Assembly: GCF_048771995.1 (NCBI RefSeq)
Contig: NC_133030.1
Coordinates: 42,532,001-42,596,000 of the forward strand
Direction: 5' to 3'
Origin: Taeniopygia guttata
Lineage: Eukaryota; Chordata; Aves; Passeriformes; Estrildidae
Length of the DNA: 64,000 nucleotides
Positions 11,101-25,599 of the stretch are shown one piece after another. The notes beneath the pieces were generated by a model. It searched no databases. It was given only the letters and a program-made list of their open reading frames with translations, and was not told the DNA's origin. The position numbers were made by a program, and so were the translations under genes. Numbering within the stretch: position 1 is the first letter of the stretch; every line of letters starts with the position of its first letter.

Positions 11101-14100
11101 ATCTGTACTTCCCATAAACTCACCTGGGAACCCCATACACCCACACCTACACACACTGACACAAATGCACCAGAGTCTTATTTTCTGTGTTCTCTGACCT
11201 TCCTTTCCTCTTCCCATCTGTTTGTTGAATAATTCCTGGCTAAATAACTTTCTCTGGGCAGCCCCTGGGCTGGGGCACAGGGACTTGCCCCTTCTCCTGC
11301 CTGGCTGTCCAGGGGGCCTTTGAACATGTGTTTCTGGGAGGCAGACACCAGCTGGCTGGGTGACATTTGCATAGTCAGCTAAAAGCCCACGAGCTGAGCT
11401 GGGAACGTCTGGAGGAGCCCATGGCAGGATGGAGGGAAGAGGGAAGCGCTGGTCAGCTTGAGGTCAGCTGGAACAGATTTCTCAACAAACAGACAGATGG
11501 TGAAAGGAGATGAGGGGTGGGGGGAGCATGCAAAGGCTCCTACATCAAATATGTTAGTCACTAAATGCAGTATAAGTGACCAATGTGCCTATGGGCATGG
11601 CAGTCACCATGCTGCTTCCTTCCAATCCCATGGGGTGGATGTATAGGGCGAGCACAGGCTCTCATTGCTCTTTGTGCAAGGAAGGGGAACAGGGTGGACC
11701 CTGGAGCAGGGAAGGGGCAGGGAGAGGCAAGGGCCTCTATTGGGTCCTGATGCTGTGAAGCAGCAGCAGGAGTTGGAGGCTCCATGCAGCCTCCTGCAGT
11801 GAGCCAAAGGGGCCCTGTTGCCCGAGCTCCATTCAGGCACCAGCAGGGCTGCATGACCGTGAGGACTGACCTCCAGTTTGTCTGGCCACACTGAGCTCAG
11901 AAAGCATCACCCATCTTGGCAGGTTTGAGACTGGGGTTTGTACAGTCCCAAGCACAAGGTACCCTCATCCTACAGATCCCTCACATGGCTGTTGTTCCTT
12001 CCTGATGTTCGCCCCGCTTCCCCCCCTACTCCAGCTAATTTAATTGGACTGAAAATAATAAAGCAATCTGTATGGTTTTGCTCCTACAAGGACATGTCTT
12101 TGCCATTCCAAAATAACAGCAAAACATATTTACGAGCCCCTGTGCTGCCTTTGCCCTCTCTGCTGATCACCGTTCCCGGCTGCCTGCCTGCTTTCATGCT
12201 CTTTTCCCTCTGCACAGCCCATTCCTCAGGACAGAAAATACTTTATTTTTCATCCCACAGCACCTTTTGGAGCACTGGAGAAAAAAGCACTCCCTTAGCA
12301 TGGGAATTACTCAGGCAGAGAGAACTGACTTTTGTCCCCAGTGCTTAGAGTGGCCACAATTGGATACTTCAGGATAAAACGGCCAGGAAACACTATAATG
12401 GACAATTAGGGTCTAATCCGCCCAGAGATTACTGTTTTCCTCCTTCCAAGGTGTTTAGCAATTGCCACATGTCCTTGACCAGAAAGGTTCACAAATTACT
12501 TGTTGACTTAAAAATCCTGGGCTTATATCCTCCATGTACCATTGGTAACTGCTAGAGGCTAGTTATGCACTGTAATATGAGGTATTCCCATTACATATCC
12601 CGTTTTGTTTTATTCTTCAGGAGAAATGGAAATGTAATTTATGTAATTTTTATGCACTTTGGGTTTTACTTTTTTTCCCCTAACTCTGTTGCCTAGATGG
12701 TGCTAAATCCTCTCCTGAGGGATGCAAACACATGTTACACATGTTCCCCATGATGACTGCAGGCAGACAGATGTTACAGGAATGTATAAGGAAGGTTGTC
12801 ACTCAGGCCAGCTAGAAGCAGGGAATTTCTACATAAACTCCTTGTGTGTATGATCTCATCCCATATAAAGTAGTTCTGCATGTTAAACAAAACTGACAAG
12901 GTTCTGATGGCACCAATAAACCTTAATTGCCCTGGTCTCACCTGGGACCCACACCCAGAAGCTTCATTTAAGCCCAGCTTGGACCACTCATCACCCTCCT
13001 GAGCTGTGCTATAGTTCTGCCTCTCTCTAGCTTGGCCTCATTTCCTGCCCTCAGACCTATGCTGCAGCAGTGTCTTCAGCCCCAGCTCTTGCTGCTTCTG
13101 ATGGGACTCCCTGTGAGCCCTGGGCCTGGTTCATCACTTTGCCATCTAGGGCCATGGGTGGGCCCTCAGCTTTGCCTCTGAGCACCTGCTCCAGCTCTGC
13201 AGGACCATATCTTGATCGGTGAGGACACTGTCTGGGCTGGGATCATCCTTGGCTATCATCTCATGCCAGAATTTCATTGTCACTTTTACCTTGTCCTGGC
13301 TTAGCTTCATTAGCAGCCTCTTCATGGTGATGGATATTTTTTTTTTTTTGGAAGTCCAAGTAATGGTGTCTCTTTTCTCACAATTATATCCAGAGATTTC
13401 CAGTAGACTAAGGATGGCTGATTTTCTTTTAGAAAAGCATTTCTGACTTTCCCTCAGTTTCCATTCCTTTTTGATCTTCCAGTTTGGTTTGTTCCCTGTA
13501 GCCTGGAGATGCTAATGGGCAGAAGGCACTTACAGCCTAGACTGTTGTGTGACCATTGGTCAGTGGTATAATCCTCTGCACTCTGAGCAGTAAACACAGA
13601 AATTCCCCCTGACTGCTCAGATCCTGCCTTCAACTTCCCCAGTTAACTTTAGAGCTTTTTAATTTAAGAACACCTATCTGGAAGAAATGGATCTTATCTT
13701 TCAACAACACTGCCTGAATTTCTAACCTATTGAGTACTTTTTAAACCCAGAGTTTCTTAAATAATTGACTCCTCCAAAGTACCAGGTTGTCTTAACTCAC
13801 CCCAGCTCCCTTTGCATTTGATCTAGATGTCTCTGTTCTGATATACTGGAAATGAGCAAGAGAGATGTCCTTTGCAGTCAGGAAAGTGTCATGCATGCCT
13901 GTTACAAGATAGAAATAGTAATTGTTATTCGAGCTCACTATATAAGAAGCAAAAGGAAATGTGCTGCCATCATTTTTCTCAAAAAGTCTTGAATTTGGTC
14001 CTCAGGACCTTATTTATCACTTGGAAATATTCCTGTTGGGATTTCATCAGAGCACTTGCAACTCCCCCAGGTTTTCTGAATTCTCACAGAGGAGGCTCTT

Positions 14101-17100
14101 CTGTCTTAGGTGTAAGTTGTTCTGTTGTTCTGTGCCTCGTGTTTGTCCTCTAAAAAGGGAAGAGAAATGCTCAGTGCAAGTGTCCCATGCAACCATCAGA
14201 AAGCTGCATTTGTGCTGTGTGGGGAAGTGTGGTGGGATGCAGAGGGGAGCTCACTACACAGGCTGTCTCCACCTGCCACTTGTTCTTGTTTGGGTCAGAG
14301 GTGCTCCTTAGTCTGCATGCACCTCTGCAGTCTGCTGCACCGTCTGAATTGCCACCAATGACGTATGCAGGGAAGGAGAAAGTGAGGTTGTGCCAAGTCT
14401 CTCTGCATACACACCTTATCAAAACCCTGCCAACTCCTGGAAATCTGAGTGCTTTTGTACCTCCAAACTTAAAAGTGTGCTTCTCACTCTGTGGGCAGCT
14501 GCTGCCAAATGCCCAGCTCATGTTTTGTTTTATGAATCCCTTGCTTCCATGAGGCTTTATTATTATTATTCTTTGAGCTAAAATGGATCCATGACCTTGT
14601 GGGACAAGGACATTGGCCTGGCTGGCAGTGTACATGCTTTCTTGTGCTTGCACTCTCCCTCCCCTCCACAATTACTCTTCATGCAGCACAGAAAATAAAG
14701 CATTCCAGCAAAATATGACTGCCCCTCTCAACGGGAGGTCACCAAGGCTTGGGCTAGCACAAGAAGAAGAAAGCCCAGGGAAAGAGCTGCTGCTTTTCGA
14801 TTTATGTGCTGGCTGGGCAAAAGGAGCTGGCTGGCTGTGCTGAGTGAAAGGAAGGTACTACAGCAGCTGCTAATTGTTATCACAGGTCAGAGTTGTGGAG
14901 AAGGTGGCAGGAGCAGCAAGAGAGACCTTCTCTCCTGGCTGGCAGGAGTCCTTGATTTCTCTTCTTGCCATGGGTTTGAGAGGCACAGGACAGGTCTATG
15001 TATCTGGTTTGTGGCATTGCATAGCACAGTTGCTATGCCTCTGCCATAGCCAAGTCTGCCCCTGCATTTGCCTCTTTTCCTCGTGTTTCTTTTCAAGCTT
15101 TTCTCATACCTGGAAAGTTTTATGCACCAGTTGTATATCTGAATAAACAAACATTTTTCTTGGGTCTGTGTCCAGCTCTTGGTGCAAAGAGTTGGGAAGT
15201 TGAAGAGCTTGCCTACTCCCTGTGCTGGGCATGGGATGCTCATAATGAGAATGCCCTTATGCACACTCCACCATCCTTTCTGTTCACATCTGGACATCAG
15301 AGTTTTTGAAGCTGAATTCAGCAAGAACTAAAATCACTCCTTCCTGCAGCTGAGTGCAAGATGCTGCAGTTCCCAGGGTTGTGCAAGGGGGATATGACAT
15401 CTCCTGGTATGGCTGAGCTCAGACAGGGACCTGTTGTTCCTTGCTCCTGCTTCTGTCCACTCTGAGCTGGCAGCCACTGAAGCTCCTGCCTGAATGTGAA
15501 TTTCAGGCACATGTTCCACACTGCCCCTGAGGTGAACATAATTTCCCAGCACTGGTAATGATCCATTCCCCACATGCTGAATCATACGCTTGATCCCAGG
15601 ACCATGCTGGAGCTCAGACAGCTCCAGATAGGAACTGGAGAGGCAGGGTGTGGGCAGGACCTGAACCCATGCCTTTGTCAGTTTTTCTGAACTCCACGAG
15701 TCTGGCATAGATTCCCCTGAATCTGAATACCACTCCTCCACCTCCTCCGTGGATGAGCAGATATTACTGTGATAAACCTATGTTTTTCTCATACTCAGAA
15801 GGAAGGCTATTACTGCACTAGTCAGAGCAATCGAGTATGTTTCTGGCTGAGAGGGAGGACAGGCAGAGTCCCTCCAGCATCACTAGAGGTCTCTCTTTAT
15901 CTGTATGTGCTTGTGTGTAGGCCAATGGGAGAAAAATACACTTGCTCAGAATAATTTCTTTATCTGCTTCTTGACGTGTCACAGCCCTGTAGAGCATGCA
16001 AGCCCAGGAAGTCATAGAGTTTCTCTGGAGAGTGTCTCTGTCTGTGATCAGTCTTCTGCTGATCAGCTCTCCCAAGCCCTCATCTTCTCCCATTACCCTT
16101 CTCAGCACTTCGGGGCTCTTGAGCTGGCTGGCATTGATAACCCTTTGCCCTCGGTCAGTCCACCCAGGCTCAAGAAGTGACCTGCCAGAACCATGGTCTG
16201 AGCTTTCCAGGGTCTAGTGAAGGGCTGGTCCTCTCCTGACTCCTCATCCTCTGGGCAGGCTGTCAACAGTGTCCCAGCTTGCCCTTCTGTTCTCATGCCT
16301 CTGCAACTCCTGTGTGCTTGATGGATGCTGCACAGTCCTCCAGCATCCCAGCAAAAAGCACCAGCAGCCAAATATTATATTGTTTGGAATTGACAGCAGT
16401 GGAAGGAGGGACAGACCAGATGTTCTGAATGCTAGAAGTGTGTGAAGCCTGATGGTGATAGTGATATGGAAACCTGCCTTAATGCACTGAAGAAGGAGAG
16501 AAATGATGCCATAGCTGTGCACTGCTCCTCTGTGCTTCTTTCTGGAAGGGTGAGATGCAGTGGACCAGATTTGGTCTTGCTGGGTCTCTGCAGCCCAGAG
16601 AACTGCTCTGAATTAGGAGCAGAGTGGATGCTGGGATGTGCTACTGTAATTTGTCTTTCTGATAGATTTTTCCCTTGGATAATCTCTGTTTGAGGGAGCT
16701 CAAAAGGAGAAAAATGGTTCCTAGGGCAGCTTTTCTTCTGCATATATGTAGCCTCACTCAGGTCAACATTGGGCACATTTGCAGAATCAGCCAGCTTAGT
16801 AAAGGCTAAGAACATAAACTAGATCTGCAGAGGAGGGGTGTGCTTTGGTTTCCCAGGCAAGAATTCTTGCACAGAGGCCACTGTGTAAAAGCCAGTCCAA
16901 ACATACCTCCAGAAGAGCCTCTGGCAAAACGTTATGTCAGATGGTATCCTTCAATGTCCTGTGGATTCCAAACTTGATGTTTTGCACAGTGAAAGAGAGG
17001 AAAGAGAGCTTGAAATACAAAGATCATCTGAATTTGTTGCTTGGGAAATGGACAACTTCCCAAAGAGGGAGAAACCAATACATTAACTGAGATCCAAGAA

Positions 17101-19680
17101 CCAGAAATGGTGGACACAAGAGATGTGCCAGATCAGTTCTTTTTAATATGGTGCACTGGTATGTAAAATTTGGATATATTTATCCTGTAGCCTCTCATCC
17201 ACCAGGGAACTGGAGAAATTGCCAGATATATTGTGAGCTGGAGAAAGGATTGTCACCCACAGACCAGGCATTTGTCTTTCTTTACTTGCTTTCTGTGCAG
17301 TGTGGTTTATGCACAGGTGTATTAATATACCTGTTATGTATGAGAGAAGCAGAAAGAGTGACACCAGCTGCTGCTGCTGGTTTCAGTGGGATTTAGAAAG
17401 CCTAAAAGCCTAGCTGTAGATCTATTTAACCCTACTCTGCTGTGTCCTCGCATCTCAGAGTTTACTGTACATGTTTGCAGGCACACAGGCAATTATCTGC
17501 CTGCATTTCACTGTGTGCTCATGTGTTGGTAGCATCTCCATGCACCCAAGTCCCTGCCTGGGGGTACAGTACAGTGCTGTAACCAGGAATGTCCTGGAGC
17601 CAAAGCTGCTGTAGTAATTACAGCAGATAAACTGCTCTGCTTGAGGGTTGCTGTCCACACCAGACTGCAAGGCAGGCAGCCTGGCTTTACCAGTGAAGTC
17701 TATTCATTTTAATAAGAGGGACACCCTGTGTTATTAAGAAGAGTGTTTATTACTGTCGCAGCACGCTGACAGCAGCTTCCATCATCGTTAAAAGGCAGAT
17801 GCGGGGGAGGAGGGTAGGAAGCGATGTGCTCCTGCCTCAGAGGGTAGGACCCAGCTGCTGAGGAGGCTGAGGGCTTCACGGCTTTCCCCTTGGCCCAAAA
17901 GGAAGATTCCAGTGGAGAGGAAACCTTCAGGGAGGACGGAGAGGGAAGTGTGGGGCTCTGCTCAGTCTAATACTCGGGTTCCAGCCTAAATAAAGTCTGT
18001 TCTGTGTGTGAGAGAGCCTTACCCGCCTCATGCTGTGCAGAGACTGGGAGGCTGCAGGTAGTGGTAGGAAAACTGAGGAGGGCAGCAGCACTGGGTACTT
18101 GCTGGGAGAGGAGGGTGTAGGATGTGTGTAGGATGCTGATGTGGCTGCTTGGTCCAGGAGAGAAGTCTCAGCACCTTTCTTCGCTCTCTTACTTAGTGGT
18201 GGCACCAGCATTGAGCTCTATGGTTTGTACAGCCCTGTCTGGGCCCCTCACCCGTGACATGTGAGAGGACATCTTAGTGTACAAAAGCAGGCTCTGACTC
18301 AGGGAATGGCACAAGCAGACCTTCACCCATCATTGTCTGGACACACTTCTCATTTTAGCAATTGTCTTATAAATGAGATATCCGGCATAATGCTGGAGTT
18401 TGTAGGTCTCAGGGAAGAGTCGGAGGAGTTAGTCAAGAGGTGGTGCTTATGCACAGAGTGAACAGCCAACATTAGTAGATGGCTTTGTTGATGTTTTCAC
18501 TATGCAAATGAAACCTGAAGTTTAGAGGAGCCACTGCCAGTGCAGAACAGGAGACTTGGCACCAATGTAAAAGGTCTGCACACTACATTCCCACTCTGCC
18601 CCCAATGCTTTCACATTTCTGAGCACCTGAGACATGGTAGTTCTCAGATACAGATGCTTATGGAGCCAAATCTCTCCTGGTTACTGGGACTCACCTTTCT
18701 TATGTTCGGTCAGAAACAACTGCACCCAAAGCTGGAAAGGGACTTCATTACTCTGTTCCATGATGCACAAAGGAAAGTCATCAAAGTTTTTGGCTTTCAG
18801 CTGAAGAGCTATAATTTCAGATACTTCAGTTTTCAAACAAAAGAAAGAAAATGTACTTAAAATTTTCCTGTATTCCTCCCACATGTTACCTTCTTCCTAA
18901 TTTCTTCTCCAAGTATATTCTAAAACTCCCCTAGTCCTTCTCTCTGGGCTTCCTTCCCATTTCTACTCCTTCTGGGTTAAAAATTCCTGACTTGTCTTCT
19001 AGGTTAAGTACTAGAAGAGTTATAGCACTACTGGGAACATCAGCTCTGCCATGCCACTTTCCCTCCTGAGGAGTACATGGATGAGGGGAACAAGATGACC
19101 TGGGTAGTGACTGTCATTGGACAGAGTTGATGATCCAGATGGATCTTCCTGGCACCTGTCATAGGTGTTAGTGGAAAAGCACACTCCCTCCGGTGCTCCC
19201 TATAAAAGTTAAAGGTCTCTGCAGCCCCAAGAGGAGCAATTCTGTCCCAGCAGAGGTGTGATGAAGGACCAATCCTTGGTGGAAACTCCAGACGTCCTGT
19301 AACTTCATAATGAAAGCAGCTGACTGATGTGCCAGTGATTTCATCCTACCAAGCACCAGGTGAGTGCGAGGGAGTAGATGGAAAAGAGATATATGACAGG
19401 GGAGACTGCAGGGGAGCAGAAGGCTGGTGGGAAGCTTGGAGGAATATGTCAGTTAGGGAGAAGCCTGCATCCTGAGCCAATGGTGTGTGCTCTGATGGGC
19501 AACTCCTGCTGCAACGGTGCACAGTGGAGATGAAGAAGGGTCCTTGTTCTGTGTGACTTAATGCCTTGCTGACTGCAGAAGCTTTTGCTGGTCAGATGCC
19601 TCTGGTGGCTGGGGACAGCTCTAGCTGCTCCCCTGGCCCTCGCCCACCTCATTGAGGCTCTCCAGCCATGTGTGACATTA
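8171..19680. other. Intergenic segment, no supported gene
   Basis: Ordinary non-coding sequence. Open frames of 135-166 codons on either strand (for example 8,125-8,601 plus, 14,171-14,671 minus, 15,334-15,741 minus) have no family resemblance I can recognise, no supporting splice structure, and overlap each other. A few short AT-rich blocks (about 12,020-12,160 and 17,690-17,800) have the look of conserved non-coding sequence. Confidence 0.55.
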
Positions 19681-19689
19681 AGGCTCCTC

Positions 19690-20065
19690 TAGGTCTCGGC
19701 AGGTTTTGCAAGGTTGATTGGGACCAGCGCGTGTCACTCTCGGCCACTTCCTCATCACCATAACTCTGGGCTGAATAACAAGAGGCCGAGAATCTGCTAA
19801 CGCAGGCCCCGGCAGAATGCCCCATCACTCTCTTTTATTCCTACTGGAGATTTATGCTGCCTATCTCCCTTCCCTTTGTCCACCAGCCGGGCCCTATAAG
19901 TCATGTTCCTGGGCTGACAGGTCACGTGTCCAGTGCTGCTGCCCTGTCACAGTGACTGATGCCAGGGGGTGATTAAAAGAGAGGAGGGGTGAGAGGTCAG
20001 CAGCAGGCGGCATGATGCGAGCGGGGGGATGTAATTATCACTCCTGTGACATACTGCTGAGGGCT
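19690..20065. promoter_or_regulatory. Candidate conserved non-coding element with E-box
   Basis: A CpG-retaining block without repeats or ORF structure. It contains a canonical CACGTG E-box at 19,923-19,928 inside a ggtcacgtg context that also gives a nuclear-receptor-like half site, plus GATTAAAAG and TAATTATCA motifs. The texture suggests selective constraint. Function is inferred only. Confidence 0.35.
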
Positions 20066-23000
20066 TTCATGGATCGTCACCCGGGCTGGAGGTGGGGAGG
20101 GCGGTGCTGGAGAAGGGAGGGGGAGTGGATGGACACAAGGCAAGAGTGGGCAGTAGGATTATGGGAGGCAGGGACTTTCTGCAACTAGGGAAACCAGAAA
20201 GTGTCAAGCCCTGGCTGTTCCCCAAACTGAAAACTTTTGCCATGCAGAAAGACAGAAAGGGCATTTGGAAAGTTTCTGGGATCAGGAAGCAGCCCTCTGT
20301 TTGGAGAGGCTTTTGGCTACTTTAAAAATGTTTTAAGTTCCCTCCACTGCTGCATCCCAACCTTTACAACATACCATAGACAAGAGTGCCTTCAGACATT
20401 CAAAAATCAGACGCATGTGTGCTCTCCCTGGTATGATTTGATGGAGAAACTGGCAACCTCAGTAACCCAGTGCCTTGTGCTGGCATTACTCATTTCTTTC
20501 TGCAACTCCGCTGTCTGGAGCTTTTTATGGACAAGATGAGACTTTGTGGGTAAATAGTCTCCCAGATACACCATGCAGTCTATATCTTCAGATGTCCCCT
20601 TGGATCCCCCAAGAGATGGGATCTTCAGCAGAGCAAATAATGAGGAAAAAGTAGTTGAAAACAGACTGAAAGGTAAATATGTCTGTCCTGGAAAAGAGGA
20701 GTTTAGATGGAACAGGAGAAAAACAATCATAAGGCCATATAAATGAGATAAATATTTTAGATTCTGACAATAGGAAGATTAGGAATGCTGGCTGGCAGGC
20801 ATGGGCTGGAGAGTCTAAAATGATGTTGAGAATTTTCTTGGCAGTGAGCATAGTTCTGAGTATGGTTAGACTGCAGCACTGCTGAGCTTTGGAGCAAGAG
20901 TGAGAAGAGAGTTCACTGTTTCTGTCTCTAGTCTGACTTAGGTAATTCCAGGGTACTAAAATTTTGCTATGGATTGTGTTTGTGCCTTTGAAGGTTCCAT
21001 TGCTTAAACCTGAATTTCTAGTTTGGTCTTGTAACTGGGAACCACTTCATCAAGGTGTTCCCTAAGCTAGGATTTAGATGCTCTCAGCCTCTAAGAGTAT
21101 ACATGAGACCACTTCCAGTTCCCATGGTTTCAGTGACTCAAACTGTCTCGGTGAGCCACAGACTAGCACGGGTATCTCCCGTTATAAGCCTGACGTTTAG
21201 CATTAGGCTCTTGGACTGTGCCTGGGAAGGTGGTGAAGAACATAGAGTGCTGTCATGCTTCAGAATTGCAAGACACAGGAATGCCTCTGTAGGATAGGCA
21301 AGTGTGGTTCATCTAGGCCCACAGCCATCCTGTAACAGGAGCTGTCATCTGGGAGTCACAGCAAGATTCATGAGACAGGAAGATGTGCCCATCACTAAAG
21401 TGTTCCCCTAAACTTCTGTAGTTGGATGATGGTGACGTGGACAGCTGCACCTGGTGCCATTTTGAGCCTTTGATCACTGTTTTTACAATACAGGGAATGA
21501 CATCTCTTCATGCTCAGGAGTGAATATGCACATCAGTGCTGCTCTGGTTGTCTCTCAGAGGCAGAGATTGAACTTTTTTGTGAAATTCCATTGGCCAGAA
21601 ATAATTTATGTTTAGAGGAAAAATATCACTGAATCAGCTAAGGTAAATATTATTCATGCAGCCTGAATTAAAAGATAAGTGTATTCTAAACACTGTCTTT
21701 CTCACCCGCTCTGGACAGAATTACTGTCACACCTCATTGAAGCTCAGAACTTAATTTATCATGAAATTACCTAAACTTAGAGAGAAACTCAGCAATATTT
21801 GGAGTGGGTAATCTTCAGGCTCCAAGTTGCCAGGCATCTTTGCCTTTCATGCAGAGAAATTAAGATTTCCTTCAGACACATTCCCTCAGATTCTCAGCAT
21901 TATCATTGTACATGTATAGTGTATATTCTCTCTGCTTTGTTTCATCATAGCCATGCTGGGAGGCACAGACAGGGCTTAGTTAATGCCTCATATTATTATC
22001 ATCATTCATGTGCTAGTGTGGCTCCAGTGTAGGTTTTCAGATAGGTGTCCATTTCTGGAAGGGACAATGGTTATGGGTAGCCTCTGTCACATTAGCAGAA
22101 TGTTGTCAATGTATTTACAGATTCAGAGAAAATATAGAAGGAAGGCATGCTAAAACTTAATCTAATCCAGTCAAAGTATACTTACATTTTTCCTTCCAAA
22201 TTCTTCCGTACCTTGGTCTTTAAGAAAAATGATACACTTTCTAACCAAATTGTTTCTAGATTTTACTACATGTACAACTAAAAAGGTATTTGAGCTTTCT
22301 GAATCTCCCTTGATGCAGTTTAAGGCTACAATTTTTTTCCTACCTTCCAAAGACCATGTTTCTTCAAAGCAGCCTGCTATGGATTTGAAGATTGACATCA
22401 TGTCTCCTCCAGTCTTCTTTTTCTCTAGACTAAGCAAATCTGGTTACAGCCTTTTCTCTGCAGGCCAGGTTTTCTAGATCTTTGGCCATTATTTCTTAAC
22501 TTCCCTGTGGCCTTTTGGATTGTCTGCTTTTCTGTTTCAAATTCAGTGAAGAGTGAGGAACAAGGAAGGGTCAAGAAGTCCAACACAGACCTTAGTAACA
22601 CTAAGGACAGCACAAGGATTAGATGAAAATATTATACTTTACTGGAAATCAGCTCAGAAGATATTGAAAATTTGAAGGGTGGGAACTGGGAACGGAAAAA
22701 GATGAACCTAACCTCATGACTAGTCATCTCCTATTTAGTGATGCTGGAACAGATACCTTTTTTAGTGTGGCTTAAAGAAATCTTGTCACTTCAAGTAGTA
22801 GGACTGAAACTGAATGAGCTTGGGAAATATGAGACCAAAAGTGAAAGTGTAGAAAGTTACTTGGGTTAAAAAACCTGTGTGACTACATCCCAGATATTTT
22901 GCAACTCTTAACTCTAATAAAAAGTGTATTCCTTGTGTTCCTTTTCTAAAAGAGTTCTAGGTAGTGACATTGACAGGACATGTTTGATGAACTGAAAATT

Positions 23001-23689
23001 TTAAATCAAGGAGGAGTTCCAGATGTGAAATCTGAGTATTTGTGTTGGAAACCTGGGTTGTAGGGCTGATCTAGGTTATTACAGCATATGGACTAGAAAG
23101 ACCTCTTCCACACCAAACAAATAAGTTGTAATCTTGCACACTAAGTGCAAAATCCCTTTTTCCTTTAGTCTTCAAACCCAGATTCATTCCTCAAAAACAT
23201 TTGATGAATTTCAAACAGGGAATACACTTGAGAGAATTCAACTGCAACAAGCAAGCTGTCAGTGGAGAAATGGGCTAAATTTGGCAAATAGAGTATTTGC
23301 TGGATATTGCTCACTTAGGTTTACAGGGAACTGGAAAGGACATGCCAAAACAGCTGTTCCTAGTCTTTGCACAAAAGATGTTTCCTTGAAGAAGGCATTA
23401 GGAGTTTCTTATTCTAGAGGAGAAAAGACAAGTGAAAGCGAAAATTTACAGATGATGGGAGGCGAAAAGATATGGTAGTTAACAGAGGGACTGGATGATG
23501 ATAGGCAGGGAGAATGAGAGCAACAGATAGGAGTGGGAGACACCAGAGGGGTGGGAAGCATGGGGGAGGAGGTGAGGAAGTGAGCCAGGAGAAGACAGCG
23601 TGACTGTGTCTGATCTACACTGACGAGTACCAATGTTAACTGTCACCTCTCATCTCCAAACTAAATCACGCCTGGAATTGGAGGCAGCA
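20066..23689. other. Intergenic segment
   Basis: No gene seen. It contains a short ancient repeat relic near 21,245-21,400; the rest is AT-leaning single-copy sequence. Confidence 0.5.
21245..21400 (-). mobile_element. Ancient CR1-family 3' end relic (probable)
   Basis: The sequence 'ggttcatctaggcccacagccatcctgt' region at about 21,307-21,334 is a diverged form of the amniote repeat motif 'ggtccatctagcccagtatcctgt'. It is preceded by the expected 'acaggaatgcc' type segment. That motif is the reverse complement of the 3' end of the CR1-related family also present at 39,955-40,320, so the copy here lies on the minus strand. Short and old; ends uncertain. Confidence 0.5.
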
Positions 23690-23900
23690 AGGAGCTGATA
23701 GAGTCAGCCTTTGAGAGCCGACAAGTCAATCAGAGCGGAGATGCGTGGAGAGACACCAGCTTTATAGGGCTCGGTGCCTTCATTCATCGCAGGATTTACA
23801 CCTGTCAGGCTCCCGCGGGGGGAGCGCGCTGGGTCTCACTTTGGCACCACTTAAAATGGGACAACAGACACATTACTGCAATCACCCTCTGCTTTCCTGT
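23690..23900. promoter_or_regulatory. Candidate conserved non-coding element
   Basis: CpG-containing block in AT-rich surroundings: CpGs cluster between 23,718 and 23,832, followed by TTAAAATGGG and an AT-rich segment. No repeat or credible ORF. Regulatory nature is inferred from texture only. Confidence 0.3.
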
Positions 23901-25599
23901 CCTCTGGAGGGTGTGTTTTATATTGCAGGGAGCTCAGCTGCCTTTTGCACGTTGAGTTTGAAGCTGAACACACCTCTTGCTATGCAGGAAGGGATTACCT
24001 GCATTTTAGCACCTGGGGGTCTATTCCCCATGCAAACCTGCAATGCCCCAGACCAAAGAGGGAAGGAGGGCTTTGCAGGGCAGGTGGAGATGATGGGGTA
24101 ACTGTTCACTAACTAAAATGCTTCAGGAGCTGTGTAAGCTGTGCAAACCTCATTACCTGAGTCTGACATAATATCTATTAGAAGAGGTCAGTGGAGACCA
24201 GAACAAGAGCTCGGCCTTCCTGTCTTCTTCCCAGCTCTTCTCAAATACCTGCAGTGCTCCATAAAGATTCTCCTCTCCTTTCAAAAGAGTGCCCAGATCA
24301 GAACTCTTCCCTGCTGGCTAAATCCTGGGTACCAAAGCTTGTGATACAGGCTTTGAGCTGCCTGATCTCTTAATCCAGCTGTGTGTATTCATTTGAAACT
24401 GAAAGCAGCTCCTTTTAGTCGTCTGCTTCTCAGCATTAACTTCTCTTTGATGTAATTCTTGCTTCCGATGCTCTCTCCCTTCATGGGGAAGATTAGTGTG
24501 AAATTGGCCTGCTTCTCCAGAGACTGCAGTGTTAAGCCTTCAACACTTGGTCCTTATTGGAAATCCTTAACCCACATCGAGAAGAGGGGGAGGGAAAGAA
24601 AGTGTAAGAGTTCCAGATTTGACTCTGCCAGAGCTCTGATGCCTCCTTTCCCTTCAATGTTTTGGGAGTGGGGAGCATGGATGCTGAAGGACTTAGGGAT
24701 GTTCTCTGAATGATCCATGTATTTTAAAGCAGGAACTAAGATGCCATCCTAGCTGCTAGGCATATATACTCTCAGGTTTAGAAGTGAGGATGGCAGTGCA
24801 GGGGTAATCAGAGGGAACTGTGAGCATGGAAACAGTTAAGGCCAGGTTGGTCAGAGTGACACGTTTTGGGAATTAAGCCACAAAATTGTTGCTAATCTGC
24901 TTTGAGGAAGTACACTTGGGGATGGATTTCCTATGTCCATGTGGTGCAAGAGAATGAATGTCTCTCTTCTTGGACAGATGTGGGTGCAGAGCTGCCTTAG
25001 ACTTCAGTGGAGCTTTTTCCTCATGAGAAGTCTGATGGACTCAGTGGGGAGAGACTTCAGTGAGTTCCAGTCTGCATTTCCGAAGTATCTATGCCTTAGA
25101 CAAGTTGCTTGTGAGTGTTTTCCCTTCCCCACAGTGACAGGACAACATTCCGGGCTCTTCCTTTCACCGTGCTTCTTGCTCCTGCCTCCCTCATATGTCT
25201 GCTTTCTGCTTGTCTTCCATCATCCCACTATTACATGAACTTCTACTTTAACTTCACCAACCACTTCCATCAGCCCTTGGACCTGTGCCTACTCCTTCCT
25301 CCTCCGTCAGTTTCTTCTGCACCCACTGTTCCTCCTGATGGCTCTTCCCTATTCCCCACACTCTCAGGTCCTGATTTTTGCTGCATTCCAGCTCCACTAT
25401 CCCCTCCTGCTTGGTCCTGCTCCATTGCCCTTCCCACAAACACATGTGCCATTATCTAAGGAAGGGCCTTGAGCACCCCTCTTGGTTTAGCCTTGTGCTT
25501 CCTCTTGCTTGGTCACCCCCCTCCCCTACCCAGGTCTGCAAATCACTCCTTCCCATGTCAGCCAGCAAATTGGTTTATCCTCCCCCCATCCCAGCTTTC

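Noticed and set aside
14171..14671. 166-codon minus-strand frame
   Set aside because: Mixed composition without any motif, overlapped by several plus-strand frames. No splice or conservation argument.
15334..15741. 135-codon minus-strand frame
   Set aside because: Considered as a possible CR1 ORF1 or retroviral remnant, but no diagnostic motif could be matched.
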